A stretch of 64,000 bases of DNA. It comes from Bradyrhizobium sp. 199. GTDB taxonomy: Bacteria; Pseudomonadota; Alphaproteobacteria; Rhizobiales; Xanthobacteraceae. Within the stretch, counting starts at the first letter, position 1; the number at the start of each line of letters is the position of its first letter. The position numbers and the translations under genes were made by a program. The stretch lies in NCBI RefSeq assembly GCF_023073355.1, contig NZ_JADPJI010000011.1, forward strand, positions 238,056-302,055, written 5' to 3'. The notes under the pieces were generated by a model, which saw nothing but the letters and a program-made list of their open reading frames with translations, made no database searches and was not told where the DNA came from. Shown here in pieces: positions 1 through 8,689 of this stretch.

Positions 1-2
1 AT

Positions 3-467
3 TCGGGCGGGCCGCTGTTGGACTCTGCAGGCCGGCTGATCGGCGTCACGACGGCAATCATATCGCCGTCCGGCTCGAACGCCGGCATCGGGTTCGCGGT
101 GCCGGTCGATGTCGTGAACCGGATCGTCCCCGAGCTGATCCGCAACGGCCGCGTCCCGACGCCCGGCATCGGAATCGTCGCGGCCGGCGAGGATGTGTCG
201 ACGCGGCTTGGCCTCGAAGGGGTGATCGTGGTGCGGACCGCCCCCGGCAGCCCTGCCGAGGGGGCGGGGATTCGCGGTGTCAACATGTCCACCGGCGCCG
301 TCGGAGACATCATCACCGCGGTCGAAGGCAAGCCGGTGCGGCGCCTTTCCGACCTGACGGATGCGCTGGAGCAGGCCGGGGCGGGAAAGACCGTCCGCCT
401 CACGGTCAAGCGGGGCTCGGACAGTCGCGATGTGAATGTAGGCATCATCGATATCGAGCGGTCTTAG
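3..467 (+). CDS. C-terminal part of an HtrA/DegP-like serine protease (5' end outside window)
   Basis: The reading frame is open at the left window edge, so the gene is 5'-truncated. The first visible residues are SGGPLLD, the active-site serine motif of trypsin-like proteases (the full motif is GNSGGP, and the preceding partial codon ends in AT, as Asn would). This is followed by GVTTAI and GIGFAVPVD, the end of the protease fold in HtrA/DegP proteins. From about residue 55 a single PDZ-like domain follows (GVIVVRTAPGSPAEGAGIR, then GDIITAVEGKPV). These are periplasmic quality-control proteases. The stop is at 465-467. Only one PDZ domain is present, which is more like the DegS or trypsin-PDZ subclass than two-PDZ DegP. 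The identity of the full protein cannot be stated because the start is missing. Confidence 0.85.
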   Translation, partial: SGGPLLDSAGRLIGVTTAIISPSGSNAGIGFAVPVDVVNRIVPELIRNGRVPTPGIGIVAAGEDVSTRLGLEGVIVVRTAPGSPAEGAGIRGVNMSTGAVGDIITAVEGKPVRRLSDLTDALEQAGAGKTVRLTVKRGSDSRDVNVGIIDIERS

Positions 468-591
468 CCCGTCAATCTGCGCCAGCAAGGGCCTTGATGC
501 GCATTGCAGATGTGCCCGGGGTCGGTTGTCTGGCCTGTAAAATCGGCTAAAACCGCCGCCGTCGTTTTCCGGATTTCGAGGACATAGCGGA

Positions 592-2916
592 ATGAACATT
601 CTTCCCGGCAATTTGCGTTTCGGAGCGGGGCAGCCCGTCAAGCGTTTGGAAGACCAGCGGCTGCTCACCGGGAAGGGACAGTTCATCGACGACAAGCCGC
701 AGGACGGCGCGCTGTGGTTGCACGTGCTGCGCTCGCCGCATGCCCACGCCAAGATCGCCTCGATCGATACCAGCGCCGCGGCCGCGATGCCCGGCGTTGC
801 CGCGATCTACACGGGTGCCGATCTCGTCAAGGACGACATCGGCAGCATCCCCACGCTCAGCATCTTCAAGCGCCCCGACGGCAAGCCAATGACAGTGCCG
901 CCGCGCCGGCTGCTCGCCCATGAAATCGTGCGCTATGCCGGTGAAGCCGTGGCTGCGGTGGTGGCGTCGTCGCGCGTGGAGGCGCAGACCGCCGCCGAGG
1001 CGATCGTGATCGAATACGACGTGCAACCCGCGGTGGTCGACCCGCTCGAAGCCGTCAAGCCCGGTGCGCCCGTGGTATGGCCCGAAGCGCCCGACAACAT
1101 CGTCGGCGCCATGGCTTACGGCGATGCCGCCAAGGTCGACGAGGCTTTTGCCGGGGCGGCACACACCGTCGAGCTCGATCTCATCAGCCAGCGCCTGGTG
1201 CCGTCCGCGATGGAGCCGCGCTCGACCATTGCCGAGATCGACAAGAAGACCGGGCGTCTCCTGCTGCATGTGCAGTCGCAGACCCCGGCTTCGACCCGCG
1301 ACGTGCTGGCGGAAGCCGTGTTGAAGCGTCCCAAGGACAGCGTCCGCGTGCTGGTCGGCGACACCGGCGGCGGCTTTGGCCAGAAGACCAACCTCTATCC
1401 CGAGGACGGCATTGTCGCCTATGCCGCAACCAAGCTGAACAAAAAAATCCGCTGGCGCGGCGACCGCACCGACGAGTTCGTCGGCGGCACCCACGGCCGT
1501 GATCTCACCTCGACCGCATCCTTCGCGCTGGACGAAAAGGGCAAGGTGCTGGCCTATCGCGTCAAATCGATCGGCTGCACCGGCGCCTATTCATCGGGCG
1601 CAGCGAATATCATCCCGCTGGTGCTCGGGCCGTTCGTGCAGACCGGCGTCTACGATCTGCCGCTGGTGCATTTCGAAGTGAAGTCGGTGATGACCCACAC
1701 CGCGCCGGTCGGCGCCTATCGCGGCGCGGGCCGGCCCGAAGCGGTCTTCATTGTCGAGCGCCTGTTCGACGCCGCCGCGCGAAAGATCGGCATGGATCCG
1801 CGCGCGATCCGCAAAGCGAACTACATCAAGCCGGCGCAGCTGCCCTACACCAACGCAGCTGGGCAGGTCTACGATTCCGGCGCCTTCGCCCACATGCTCG
1901 ACCGCGCCGTGAAGCTCGCCGACTGGGACGGCTTTGCCGCGCGCAAGAAGGCGGCGAAAAAGAAAGGCCTGCTCTACGGCCGCGGCCTCACCTCCTACAT
2001 CGAATGGACCGGCGGCCGCGCCCACACCGAGAAGGTCAGCCTGCACGCGACCTCTCAAGGGCGCGTCGTGCTGCATTCCGGCACCATGGCGATGGGGCAA
2101 GGCTTGCAGACGACCTACACCCAGATGATCGCCGACACGCTCGGCATTGCCATGGACAAGATCGACGTGGTCCAGGGCGACACTGATCTGGCGATGGGCT
2201 TCGGCAGTGTCGGCTCGCGCTCGCTGTTCGTCGGCGGCACCGCGGTCGCGGTCTCCTCCAACGATCTGATCCAGAAGGCGCGCGAGAAGGCTGCGAACGT
2301 GCTGGAGACCTCGGTCGAGGACATCGAGTATCAGGGCGGCATGCTCACAGTGGTCGGCACTGACCGGCGCATCAGCCTGTTCGACATCGCCGAGAAGGAG
2401 AGCGGCGCCAAGCTCAGCGTCGATTCCGAAGGTGAGGTCGATGGTCCCAGCTGGCCCAACGGCACGCATATCTGCGAGGTCGAGATTGATCCGGAGACGG
2501 GCGTCTCCAAGGTCGTGCGCTATACCACCGTCGACGACGTCGGTGTCGCCGTGAACCCGATGCTGGTCACCGGCCAGATCCATGGCGGCGTCGCGCAGGG
2601 CATCGGTCAGGCGCTGTATGAAGGCGTCTCCTACGACGCCGACGGCCAGCTGCTCACCGCGAGCTACCAGGATTACTGCATCCCGCGCGCCGACGACGTG
2701 CCGCCGATCGCGGTGACGCTGGATGATTCCGCGCCATGCCGCACCAATCCGCTCGGTGCCAAGGGCTGCGGCGAATCCGGCGCCATCGGCGGCCCGCCTT
2801 GCGTCACCAACGGCGTGATGGACGCGCTCGCCGAGCTCGGCATCACCCAGCTGAACACGCCGCTGACGCCGCAGAAGGTGTGGCAGGCGATCAGGGATGC
2901 GAAGGTGGCGGGATAA
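592..2916 (+). CDS. Molybdenum hydroxylase large subunit, CoxL/xanthine dehydrogenase family
   Basis: A 774-residue molybdopterin-binding subunit of the xanthine oxidase / CO dehydrogenase family. The N-terminus (RFGAGQPVKRLED, then LLTGKGQFIDD) is typical of CoxL-type subunits. The Mo-cofactor motif GGGFGQK is near residue 258. The active-site loop near residue 373 reads AYRGAGRPEA, the so-called form II version, rather than the AYRCSFR loop of true CO dehydrogenase, so CO oxidation is unlikely. The catalytic glutamate motif GAKGCGESG is near residue 725. The ATG has a GAGGA-like site upstream. CoxL-type enzymes normally need a FAD subunit (CoxM) and a 2Fe-2S subunit (CoxS). Neither is adjacent here, and the next genes are acyl-CoA enzymes on the other strand. 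The substrate is unknown, probably an aromatic heterocycle or aldehyde. Confidence 0.9.
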   Translation: MNILPGNLRFGAGQPVKRLEDQRLLTGKGQFIDDKPQDGALWLHVLRSPHAHAKIASIDTSAAAAMPGVAAIYTGADLVKDDIGSIPTLSIFKRPDGKPMTVPPRRLLAHEIVRYAGEAVAAVVASSRVEAQTAAEAIVIEYDVQPAVVDPLEAVKPGAPVVWPEAPDNIVGAMAYGDAAKVDEAFAGAAHTVELDLISQRLVPSAMEPRSTIAEIDKKTGRLLLHVQSQTPASTRDVLAEAVLKRPKDSVRVLVGDTGGGFGQKTNLYPEDGIVAYAATKLNKKIRWRGDRTDEFVGGTHGRDLTSTASFALDEKGKVLAYRVKSIGCTGAYSSGAANIIPLVLGPFVQTGVYDLPLVHFEVKSVMTHTAPVGAYRGAGRPEAVFIVERLFDAAARKIGMDPRAIRKANYIKPAQLPYTNAAGQVYDSGAFAHMLDRAVKLADWDGFAARKKAAKKKGLLYGRGLTSYIEWTGGRAHTEKVSLHATSQGRVVLHSGTMAMGQGLQTTYTQMIADTLGIAMDKIDVVQGDTDLAMGFGSVGSRSLFVGGTAVAVSSNDLIQKAREKAANVLETSVEDIEYQGGMLTVVGTDRRISLFDIAEKESGAKLSVDSEGEVDGPSWPNGTHICEVEIDPETGVSKVVRYTTVDDVGVAVNPMLVTGQIHGGVAQGIGQALYEGVSYDADGQLLTASYQDYCIPRADDVPPIAVTLDDSAPCRTNPLGAKGCGESGAIGGPPCVTNGVMDALAELGITQLNTPLTPQKVWQAIRDAKVAG

Positions 2917-2919
2917 TAC

Positions 2920-3006
2920 CGTCATTGCGAGCGCAGCGAAGCAATCCAGAATCTCTTCGCGGAGGGAGCCTGGATTGCTTCGTCGCAAGGGCTCCTCGCA
3001 ATGACG
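2920..3006. repeat. REP-like palindromic repeat, family A
   Basis: The element starts with CGTCATTGCGAGCG and ends with CTCCTCGCAATGACG, its near reverse complement. The inner arms GCAATCCAGA and CCTGGATTGC also pair. A second nearly full copy lies at 34057-34142 and a half copy at 12549. It sits between convergent genes, so it could also stop transcription. Confidence 0.85.
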
Positions 3007-3025
3007 GGTGAGAGGATCGCGCGGC

Positions 3026-4222
3026 TCAGATCCCCAGCATCATCTTCGCGATAATGTCGCGCTGGATCTCTGACGTGCCGCCGAAGATCGTGTAGGCGCG
3101 GCCATTGAGATATTCCGGCATCACCGTGAGCATCTCCTCCGGCGTCGGCGGCTCGTGGTTGAGCTTGTAGAGCGGGCGCATCGGTTCGACGGCGAGGGCG
3201 TCGTGGCCGATCACGTCGGCGCCGAGCCGCGTCACCGCCTGGCGGATCTCGCTGTTGCGCAGCTTCAGGATCGACGACACCGCGCCGGGATTTTGCCCGG
3301 TCTGCAGCGCCGAGAGCACGCGCAGCTCGGTCATCTCCAGTGCGTCGATGTCGATTTCGACCTCGGAGATGCGCGTTGCGATATCGGGGCTGTCGATGGC
3401 ACGCCCGGTGAGGTCTGACTCGGCGAGGTCCGCGATCGCCTTCAGCCCCTCGCGAAGCTTGGCCGACGCAATGCCCGAACCGCGCTCGAATTCGAGCAGA
3501 TATTTGCCGTAGGTCCAGCCCTTGCCTTCCTCGCCGACGCGGTTGGCCACCGGCACGCGGACGTCGTCGAAGAACACCTGGTTGACCTCGTGGTCGCCGC
3601 CGATGGTGAGAATGGGCCGCGTCGTGATGCCAGGTGTCTTCATGTCGATCAGGATGAAGCTGATGCCGTCCTGCTGCCGTGGCCCGTCGCTGGTGCGCAC
3701 CAGCGCGAACATGCGGTTGGCGTGGTGGGCATGCGTGGTCCAGATCTTGGTGCCGTTGATGATGTAATCGTCGCCGTCACGTACCGCGCGCGTCTTCAGC
3801 GAGGAGAGATCGGAGCCGGAGCCCGGTTCGGAATAGCCCTGGCACCAATAATCCTCGCCGGAGAGAATCCGCGGCAAATAGAAATTCTTCTGCTCAGGCG
3901 AACCGAATCCGATGATGACCGGACCGACCATCTTCACGCCCATCACGTTGACATTGGGCACGCCGGCGCGTGCGGACTCTGTCTCGAAGATCCAACGCTG
4001 CGCCGGGGTCCAGTCCGGTCCGCCGTGTTCGACCGGCCAGCCCGGCGCACCCCAGCCCTGCCGGTGCAGCGCGCGCTGCCAGGCCCTCCCGACGTCAGGG
4101 TCGGAGAAAACTGACGGCGTCAGCGCGGTCGCGCGCTTCATCTCCTCGGTGAGAGTCTTCGCGATGAAGGCTCGCACCTCGCTCTGGAAGGCGCGCTCCT
4201 CGGCATTGAACGTGAGGTCCAT
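3026..4222 (-). CDS. Acyl-CoA dehydrogenase, PimC-like large subunit
   Basis: A 398-residue acyl-CoA dehydrogenase. FAD and substrate motifs are visible: WCQGYSEPGSGSDL near residue 127, then KIWTTHAHHAN. The C-terminus is YTIFGGTSEIQRDIIAKM. The position that carries the catalytic glutamate in medium-chain enzymes (YEGT) is FGGT here, as in the large subunits of two-gene dehydrogenases such as PimC/PimD of the pimeloyl-CoA pathway or the mycobacterial FadE pairs. It lies 15 bases downstream of a second, smaller dehydrogenase gene, which supports a heteromeric enzyme. The substrate is probably a dicarboxylyl-CoA or long acyl-CoA, by inference only. Confidence 0.9.
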   Translation of the reverse strand: MDLTFNAEERAFQSEVRAFIAKTLTEEMKRATALTPSVFSDPDVGRAWQRALHRQGWGAPGWPVEHGGPDWTPAQRWIFETESARAGVPNVNVMGVKMVGPVIIGFGSPEQKNFYLPRILSGEDYWCQGYSEPGSGSDLSSLKTRAVRDGDDYIINGTKIWTTHAHHANRMFALVRTSDGPRQQDGISFILIDMKTPGITTRPILTIGGDHEVNQVFFDDVRVPVANRVGEEGKGWTYGKYLLEFERGSGIASAKLREGLKAIADLAESDLTGRAIDSPDIATRISEVEIDIDALEMTELRVLSALQTGQNPGAVSSILKLRNSEIRQAVTRLGADVIGHDALAVEPMRPLYKLNHEPPTPEEMLTVMPEYLNGRAYTIFGGTSEIQRDIIAKMMLGI

Positions 4223-4237
4223 GAAGCTCTCCCAGTG

Positions 4238-5377
4238 TCAGGCCCTGCGGCCAAGCTCGGCGTGTCGGGCGTAATGGTGCGCGGTGCCGCCAAACAATGT
4301 GTCGAAGGCGACGAGGCGCTTGAAATAGGCGCCGACCTCGAGCTCCTCGGTGACGCCCATGCCGCCATGGAGCTGGATCGATTGCTCGCCGACGAAGCGG
4401 GCGCATTTGCCGATCTTGGCCTTCGCGCCCGAAGCTGCCCGTGCCCGCTCGACCGGCGGGCTGTCCGCCTTGAGCGCGGCCCTTAGCGCCAATGAACGGG
4501 ACTCGTCGACCTGCATCGCCATGTCGGCGAGGCGGTGCCGGATCACCTGGTTGGCCGAGAGCGGCCGGCCGAACTGCTTTCTGATCTTGGTGTATTCGAG
4601 CGTGGTGTCGAGCAGCGTCTGCATGATGCCGACTGCTTCCGCACCGAGCGCGGCCATGGCGAGGTCGACGGCCCATTCGGTCGCGGGTAGGGCATCGCTG
4701 CCGTCGCCGAGCAGGGCGTCCTCGGGCAGATGCACGTCGGAGAGCTCGATGTTGCAGGCACGCCCGCCGCCGAGGCGCGCGTAGTCGGAGATCGCGAGGC
4801 CCTCCGCCGTCGCCGGTACCATGAACAGGCCGATCCGCCCCGAAGGGCCGTGATGGTCGTGGATCAGCGCGGAGACGATGATCTCATCGGCGGCATGCCC
4901 GTCGAGCACGACGATCTTGCTGCCGGCGAGGCGCCAGCCCTGCGCCGTCTTGTTGGCGCTGGTGGCGACCTTGGCGAGGTCGAACCGTGCCGCGCGCTCG
5001 GAATGTGCAAACGCAAGCTTCAGTGACCCGTCGGCCACTTTGGGCAAGCTCGCCTGTTTCTGCTCGATGGTGCCGCATCTCGCGATCAATGCCGCTCCCA
5101 GCACCACGGTCGCGACATAGGGCTCCGACACAAGCCCGCGGCCAAAGGCTTCCATCAGGATGCCGATCTCGACCGCGCCGCCGCCGAGCCCGCCGAACTC
5201 GTCAGGCAGCGGCAGCGCCAGCCAGCCGAGCTCGGCGAATTGTTTCCACACCGAAGGGCTGAAGCCGAGCGGATCGTTCGCCATCTTGCGGCGGTGATCG
5301 GCGTTGTAGCTTCCGGCCACGAAGCGCTCGGCGCTCTCGCGCAGCAGCCTTTGCTCGTCACTGAGATTGAGATCCAT
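4238..5377 (-). CDS. Acyl-CoA dehydrogenase, PimD-like small subunit
   Basis: A 379-residue acyl-CoA dehydrogenase-fold protein. The N-terminus MDLNLSDEQRLLRESAERF and the segment EAFGRGLVSEPYVATVVLG closely resemble PimD, the small subunit of pimeloyl-CoA dehydrogenase. The middle is degenerate: the usual FAD-binding T-E-P-x-x-G-S-D stretch is replaced by AHSERAARFD, so this subunit probably binds FAD poorly or not at all. The C-terminal IQLHGGMGVTEEL is conserved. It sits between an enoyl-CoA hydratase gene 5 bases upstream and the large subunit gene downstream, and the three are very likely one transcript for a beta-oxidation module. Confidence 0.88.
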   Translation of the reverse strand: MDLNLSDEQRLLRESAERFVAGSYNADHRRKMANDPLGFSPSVWKQFAELGWLALPLPDEFGGLGGGAVEIGILMEAFGRGLVSEPYVATVVLGAALIARCGTIEQKQASLPKVADGSLKLAFAHSERAARFDLAKVATSANKTAQGWRLAGSKIVVLDGHAADEIIVSALIHDHHGPSGRIGLFMVPATAEGLAISDYARLGGGRACNIELSDVHLPEDALLGDGSDALPATEWAVDLAMAALGAEAVGIMQTLLDTTLEYTKIRKQFGRPLSANQVIRHRLADMAMQVDESRSLALRAALKADSPPVERARAASGAKAKIGKCARFVGEQSIQLHGGMGVTEELEVGAYFKRLVAFDTLFGGTAHHYARHAELGRRA

Positions 5378-5382
5378 GGTGT

Positions 5383-6237
5383 CTACTCCGCCGCCGCCGG
5401 CGGCTTGCGTACGGAGGGATGCAGGCCGGAGGGATCGACGATCATGCCGAACTCCTGAAGATTATGCGCGTGGCAGAGCTGATGCAGCGCAAAGGCCTGG
5501 TCGATCGCGGCGGGCTGCCCCATCACGTCGACCGAGCGGTTCACGGCTTCCTTGGTCATCTTCAGCGCGAAGGAGGGCTTTGCCGCGATCCTGCGCGCCA
5601 GCTCGAGCACACGGGAGGAGAGCTCAGCGCGCGGCACGACCTGATTGACCATGCCGAGCTGGTGCGCCTCCTGCGCGCTCCAGTTGTCGGCGGTGAACAG
5701 GAACTCCTTGGCCTTGCGCGGGCCAAGCTCCCAGGGGTGCACGAACCATTCGACCCCGCAGACGCCCATGGTGACGACGGGATCGCAGAACTGCGCATCG
5801 TCAGTGGCGATGATGAGATCGCAGGCCCAGGCCAGCATCAGGCCGCCGGCGATGCACTTGCCGTGCACCTCCGCAATGGTCGGCTTGGCGAGGTTGCGCC
5901 AGCGCCGGGTGATCTGGAGATAAATTTCCTGCTCGCGTGCGAAGCGGCCATGGGCATTTGGTTCAGCAAAACCGCCCCAATTTCCGATCGGCGGAAAATC
6001 GACGCCGGCGGTGTTCTTGCCGCCGGGGCGCAGATCGTGGCCGGAGGAGAAGTGCGGCCCGTTACCCGCGAGGATGATCACCTTGACCGAATCGTCCTGC
6101 ACCGCCGCATCGAAGGCGGCGTTGAGGTCGTAGGTCATTTGCAGGTTTTGCGCGTTGCGCGCCTCCGGCCGGTTCATCACGACCCGGGTGATCGCCGGCT
6201 CAGGCCTCTCCACGAGGATGGTCTCGAACGAGGTCAT
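5383..6237 (-). CDS. Enoyl-CoA hydratase/isomerase family protein
   Basis: A crotonase-fold protein of 284 residues. The start at 6237 (MTSFETILVE) is chosen because GGGGGAA lies seven bases upstream; an in-frame extension to 6366 runs back into a palindromic repeat and has no family similarity. Crotonase features are GNGPHFSSGHDL near residue 55 (oxyanion hole) and HGKCIAGGLMLAWACDLI near residue 120. The latter has Gly-Gly-Leu-Met where catalytic hydratases have the first acidic residue, so hydratase activity is not certain. It is the first gene of a likely operon with the two acyl-CoA dehydrogenase genes. Confidence 0.88.
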   Translation of the reverse strand: MTSFETILVERPEPAITRVVMNRPEARNAQNLQMTYDLNAAFDAAVQDDSVKVIILAGNGPHFSSGHDLRPGGKNTAGVDFPPIGNWGGFAEPNAHGRFAREQEIYLQITRRWRNLAKPTIAEVHGKCIAGGLMLAWACDLIIATDDAQFCDPVVTMGVCGVEWFVHPWELGPRKAKEFLFTADNWSAQEAHQLGMVNQVVPRAELSSRVLELARRIAAKPSFALKMTKEAVNRSVDVMGQPAAIDQAFALHQLCHAHNLQEFGMIVDPSGLHPSVRKPPAAAE

Positions 6238-6360
6238 CGCGTTCCCCCTGCCGTCTCCAGCGTTTCCATCGTTGTTTTGCCTGAGTTGACTATGTCGGCC
6301 CGTGCGAGGCAAGAGGCTTGCGTCAGCCGGCTGGCCTTTGGACACGCACATGCTTGTCGT

Positions 6361-6457
6361 CGTCATTCCGGGGCGCGAAGCGAACCCGGAATCTCGAGAT
6401 TCTCAGGTGCGCAACCGCGCACCGTAGCTCGATGCTTCGCATCGCCCCGGAATGACG
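6361..6457. repeat. REP-like palindromic repeat, family B
   Basis: The element begins CGTCATTCCGGGGCG and ends CGCCCCGGAATGACG, an exact reverse complement of the outer 15 bases. Inner segments include GCGAAGCGAACCCGGAATCTC. A second copy with the same left arm is at 29637-29712. It lies in the divergent region between the hydratase gene and lemA. Confidence 0.88.
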
Positions 6458-6526
6458 GAACAAATCTCGACACTCCGCGTGTCCGATCTGGTAGTTTTGC
6501 ACCCAGATTCCACCGGGAGAAATTTA

Positions 6527-7135
6527 ATGCGCAAGATCCTGACCGTGCTGGCGGCGCTGGCCTCGCTGAGCCTCACCAATTGCGGCTACAACGCGATCCA
6601 GAGCGAGGACGAGCAGATCAAGGGCAACTGGTCCGAGGTCGTGAACCAGTATCAGCGCCGCGCCGATCTCGTGCCCAATCTCGTCAACTCGGTGAAGGGC
6701 TTTGCGCAGCAGGAGAAGGATGTCCTGCTCGGCGTCACCAATGCGCGCGCCAAGGTCGGCAGCATCCAGGCAACGCCTGAGGTGCTGAACGACCCGGCAG
6801 CCTTCCAGAAGTTCCAGGCCGCGCAAGGCGAGCTCTCCAGCGCGCTGTCTCGGCTGCTGGTTGTCACCGAAAACTACCCGCAGCTCAAGTCGGACGCGCT
6901 GTTCAAGGACCTGATGTCGCAGCTCGAGGGCACCGAGAACCGCATCACGGTGGCGCGCAACCGCTACATCAAGGCCGTGCAGGATTATAACGTCACCATC
7001 CGCTCGTTCCCGAGCAACCTCACCGCGATGATGTTCGGCTACAAGGAGAAGCCGAACTTCTCTGTGGCAAACGAAAAGGAAATCTCGACCGCGCCGAAGG
7101 TGGACTTCAATCCGGCGCCAGCGCCGTCGAAGTAA
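6527..7135 (+). CDS. lemA: LemA family protein
   Basis: A 202-residue LemA-family protein. The start at 6527 (MRKILTVLAAL) has GGGAGA upstream. A hydrophobic signal segment leads to SLTNCGYN with Cys19, probably a lipoprotein site, although Asn at -1 is not ideal. The LemA core GNWSEVVNQYQRRADLVPNLV is split across residues 36-56 and continues with helical segments to NRITVARNRYIKAVQDYN and the typical end FPSNLTAMMFGYKEKPNF. LemA proteins are all-helical envelope proteins of unclear role that are often encoded with TPM-domain proteins, as here with two TPM genes immediately downstream. Confidence 0.92.
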   Translation: MRKILTVLAALASLSLTNCGYNAIQSEDEQIKGNWSEVVNQYQRRADLVPNLVNSVKGFAQQEKDVLLGVTNARAKVGSIQATPEVLNDPAAFQKFQAAQGELSSALSRLLVVTENYPQLKSDALFKDLMSQLEGTENRITVARNRYIKAVQDYNVTIRSFPSNLTAMMFGYKEKPNFSVANEKEISTAPKVDFNPAPAPSK

Positions 7136-7174
7136 GCGCGGCGTTTTGCGAATGTGTTTCGCCCCATCCAGCGC

Positions 7175-7277
7175 CGTCATTCCCCGCGTAAGCGGCGAAT
7201 CCAGTACGCTGCGGCTTCACGGTTCAAGCACTGCGGCCTCTGGAATACTGGATCGCCCGCCTTCGCGGGCGATGACA
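7175..7277. repeat. REP-like palindromic repeat, family C, overlapping the next start codon
   Basis: Starts CGTCATTCCCCGCG, contains GCGAATCCAGTA and its partner TACTGGATCGC, and ends CGCGGGCGATGACA. The outer arms CGTCATTCCCCGCG and CGCGGGCGATGACA pair with one or two mismatches. The terminal ATGAC of the repeat includes the best start codon of the following TPM gene. Confidence 0.85.
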
Positions 7278-8186
7278 GCGAGGGTGTGGCGAGCGTATTC
7301 CGTGGTCGCCTCATGTGTCCTCGCCCTCGCACTTCTCCTCGCCTTCGTCATCCCCGCCTCAGCCGACGTCGCCATCCCCCAGCTCACCGGCCGCGTGGTC
7401 GATCAGACCGGCACGCTCTCCAGCAGCGACATTGCGTCGCTGTCGCAGAAGCTGCGCGACTTCGAAACGCGCAAGGGCAGCCAGATCGCTGTTGTGATCG
7501 TGCCGACCACGCAGCCCGAGACGATCGAGCAGTTCTCGCTCCGCGTTGCGGAGGCCTGGAAGATCGGACGCAAGAAGGTCGACGATGGCGCGATCCTGGT
7601 CGTCGCCAAGAACGACCGGCATTTGCGCATCGAGGTCGGCTACGGGCTCGAGGGCGCCCTCACCGACGTCACCTCGCGGCGGATCATCGACGAGATCATC
7701 ACGCCGAAATTCCGGACGGGCGATTTCGGCGGCGGCATCTCGGATGGCGTCGATCGTATGATCCGCGTCATCGACGGCGAGCCGCTGCCGGTTCCTTCTC
7801 CCACCGTGAACTTTGGCAATCTGGACGATCTCGCGCCGGTCTTCATCGTGACGCTGTTCGCCTCGATCGGGGTGGGCGGGTTCTTCCGGGCCATGCTGGG
7901 GCGGCTGCTCGGATCCTTGGTGACCGGCGGCATCATCGCAGGCTTGAGCTGGTTCATTCTCGGCTCCGCCGCGCTCGCCGCGGCGGTCGGAGTGCTCGGC
8001 TTCATCATCGGATTTGTCGCTGATCTGTTTTCGGCGATCACGCCAGGCACGGGCCGCTCGCGCGGCGGCTTCTGGTCGAGCGGCTCATCGGGAGGCGGTT
8101 GGAGCAGCGGATCGTCGAGCAGTAGCGGCAGCTTCGGCGGCGGTGGCGGCAGTTTCGGCGGCGGCGGCGCCTCGGGGAGCTGGTAG
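7272..8186 (+). CDS. TPM-domain membrane protein (YgcG family)
   Basis: From the ATG at 7272 the product has 304 residues: a signal peptide (charged MTARVWRAYS, a hydrophobic core, PASAD), a TPM domain about residues 35-155 (GRVVDQTGTL, then SLRVAEAWKIGRK, DDGAILVVAKNDRHLRIEVG), two or three membrane segments about residues 185-260, and a Ser/Gly-rich tail with GGSFGGGGASGSW. This is the standard YgcG/TPM layout. The start is uncertain. The ATG is part of a palindromic repeat and has no ribosome site, and GTG codons at 7284 and 7302 are alternatives, but only the ATG gives a normal signal-peptide n-region. It is in an operon with lemA and a second TPM gene 5 bases downstream. Confidence 0.88.
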   Translation: MTARVWRAYSVVASCVLALALLLAFVIPASADVAIPQLTGRVVDQTGTLSSSDIASLSQKLRDFETRKGSQIAVVIVPTTQPETIEQFSLRVAEAWKIGRKKVDDGAILVVAKNDRHLRIEVGYGLEGALTDVTSRRIIDEIITPKFRTGDFGGGISDGVDRMIRVIDGEPLPVPSPTVNFGNLDDLAPVFIVTLFASIGVGGFFRAMLGRLLGSLVTGGIIAGLSWFILGSAALAAAVGVLGFIIGFVADLFSAITPGTGRSRGGFWSSGSSGGGWSSGSSSSSGSFGGGGGSFGGGGASGSW

Positions 8187-8191
8187 CGGTC

Positions 8192-8689
8192 ATGAGCATC
8201 AAGCGCATTGCCAGACATCTTGTGCAGCATCATTGGCGGGCAAAGCAGATATTTCCGCAAGCCGTGCTCGACCGCATCGAGCAGGCGATCAAGCGGGGTG
8301 AGACCACCCATTCCGGCCAGGTCCGCTTCGTGGTCGAAGGCGCACTCGACGGCGGCCCGCTATTCCGCAACCAGCCGGCCCGAGCGCGCGCGCTCGACGT
8401 GTTCTCGCACCTGCGCATCTGGGACACCGCGCACAACAACGGCGTCCTGATCTATCTCCTGCTTGCCGACCGTGACGTCGAAATCGTTGCCGACCGCGGT
8501 ATCCACGCGAAGGTCGGCGCCGAGGGCTGGGAAAACATCTGTCGCGCGATGGAGGCCGAGTTCGCGTCTAGCCAGTTCGAGCGCGGCGTGATCACCGGCA
8601 TCGAGGCGGTCTCGCGCGAGCTGGCGCGGCATTTCCCGCCGCAGGGTCCGCATGCGAACGAGCTGCCGGACGCGCCCGTCGTGATGTGA
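8192..8689 (+). CDS. Small TPM-domain protein
   Basis: A 165-residue TPM-domain protein without signal peptide. The pattern GQVRFVVEGAL, DVFSHLRIWDTAHNNGVLIY and LLADRDVEIVADRGIHAKVG is the short TPM form found after LemA and YgcG-type genes in many Proteobacteria. TPM domains have been linked to envelope or photosystem maintenance and may have phosphatase activity, but the bacterial role is not established. The gene starts five bases after the preceding stop, so translation is probably coupled. Confidence 0.88.
   Translation: MSIKRIARHLVQHHWRAKQIFPQAVLDRIEQAIKRGETTHSGQVRFVVEGALDGGPLFRNQPARARALDVFSHLRIWDTAHNNGVLIYLLLADRDVEIVADRGIHAKVGAEGWENICRAMEAEFASSQFERGVITGIEAVSRELARHFPPQGPHANELPDAPVVM

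Noticed and set aside
592..2916. CoxL as a true CO dehydrogenase
   Set aside because: The active-site loop is AYRGAGR, not AYRCSFR, and there are no CoxM/CoxS genes nearby.
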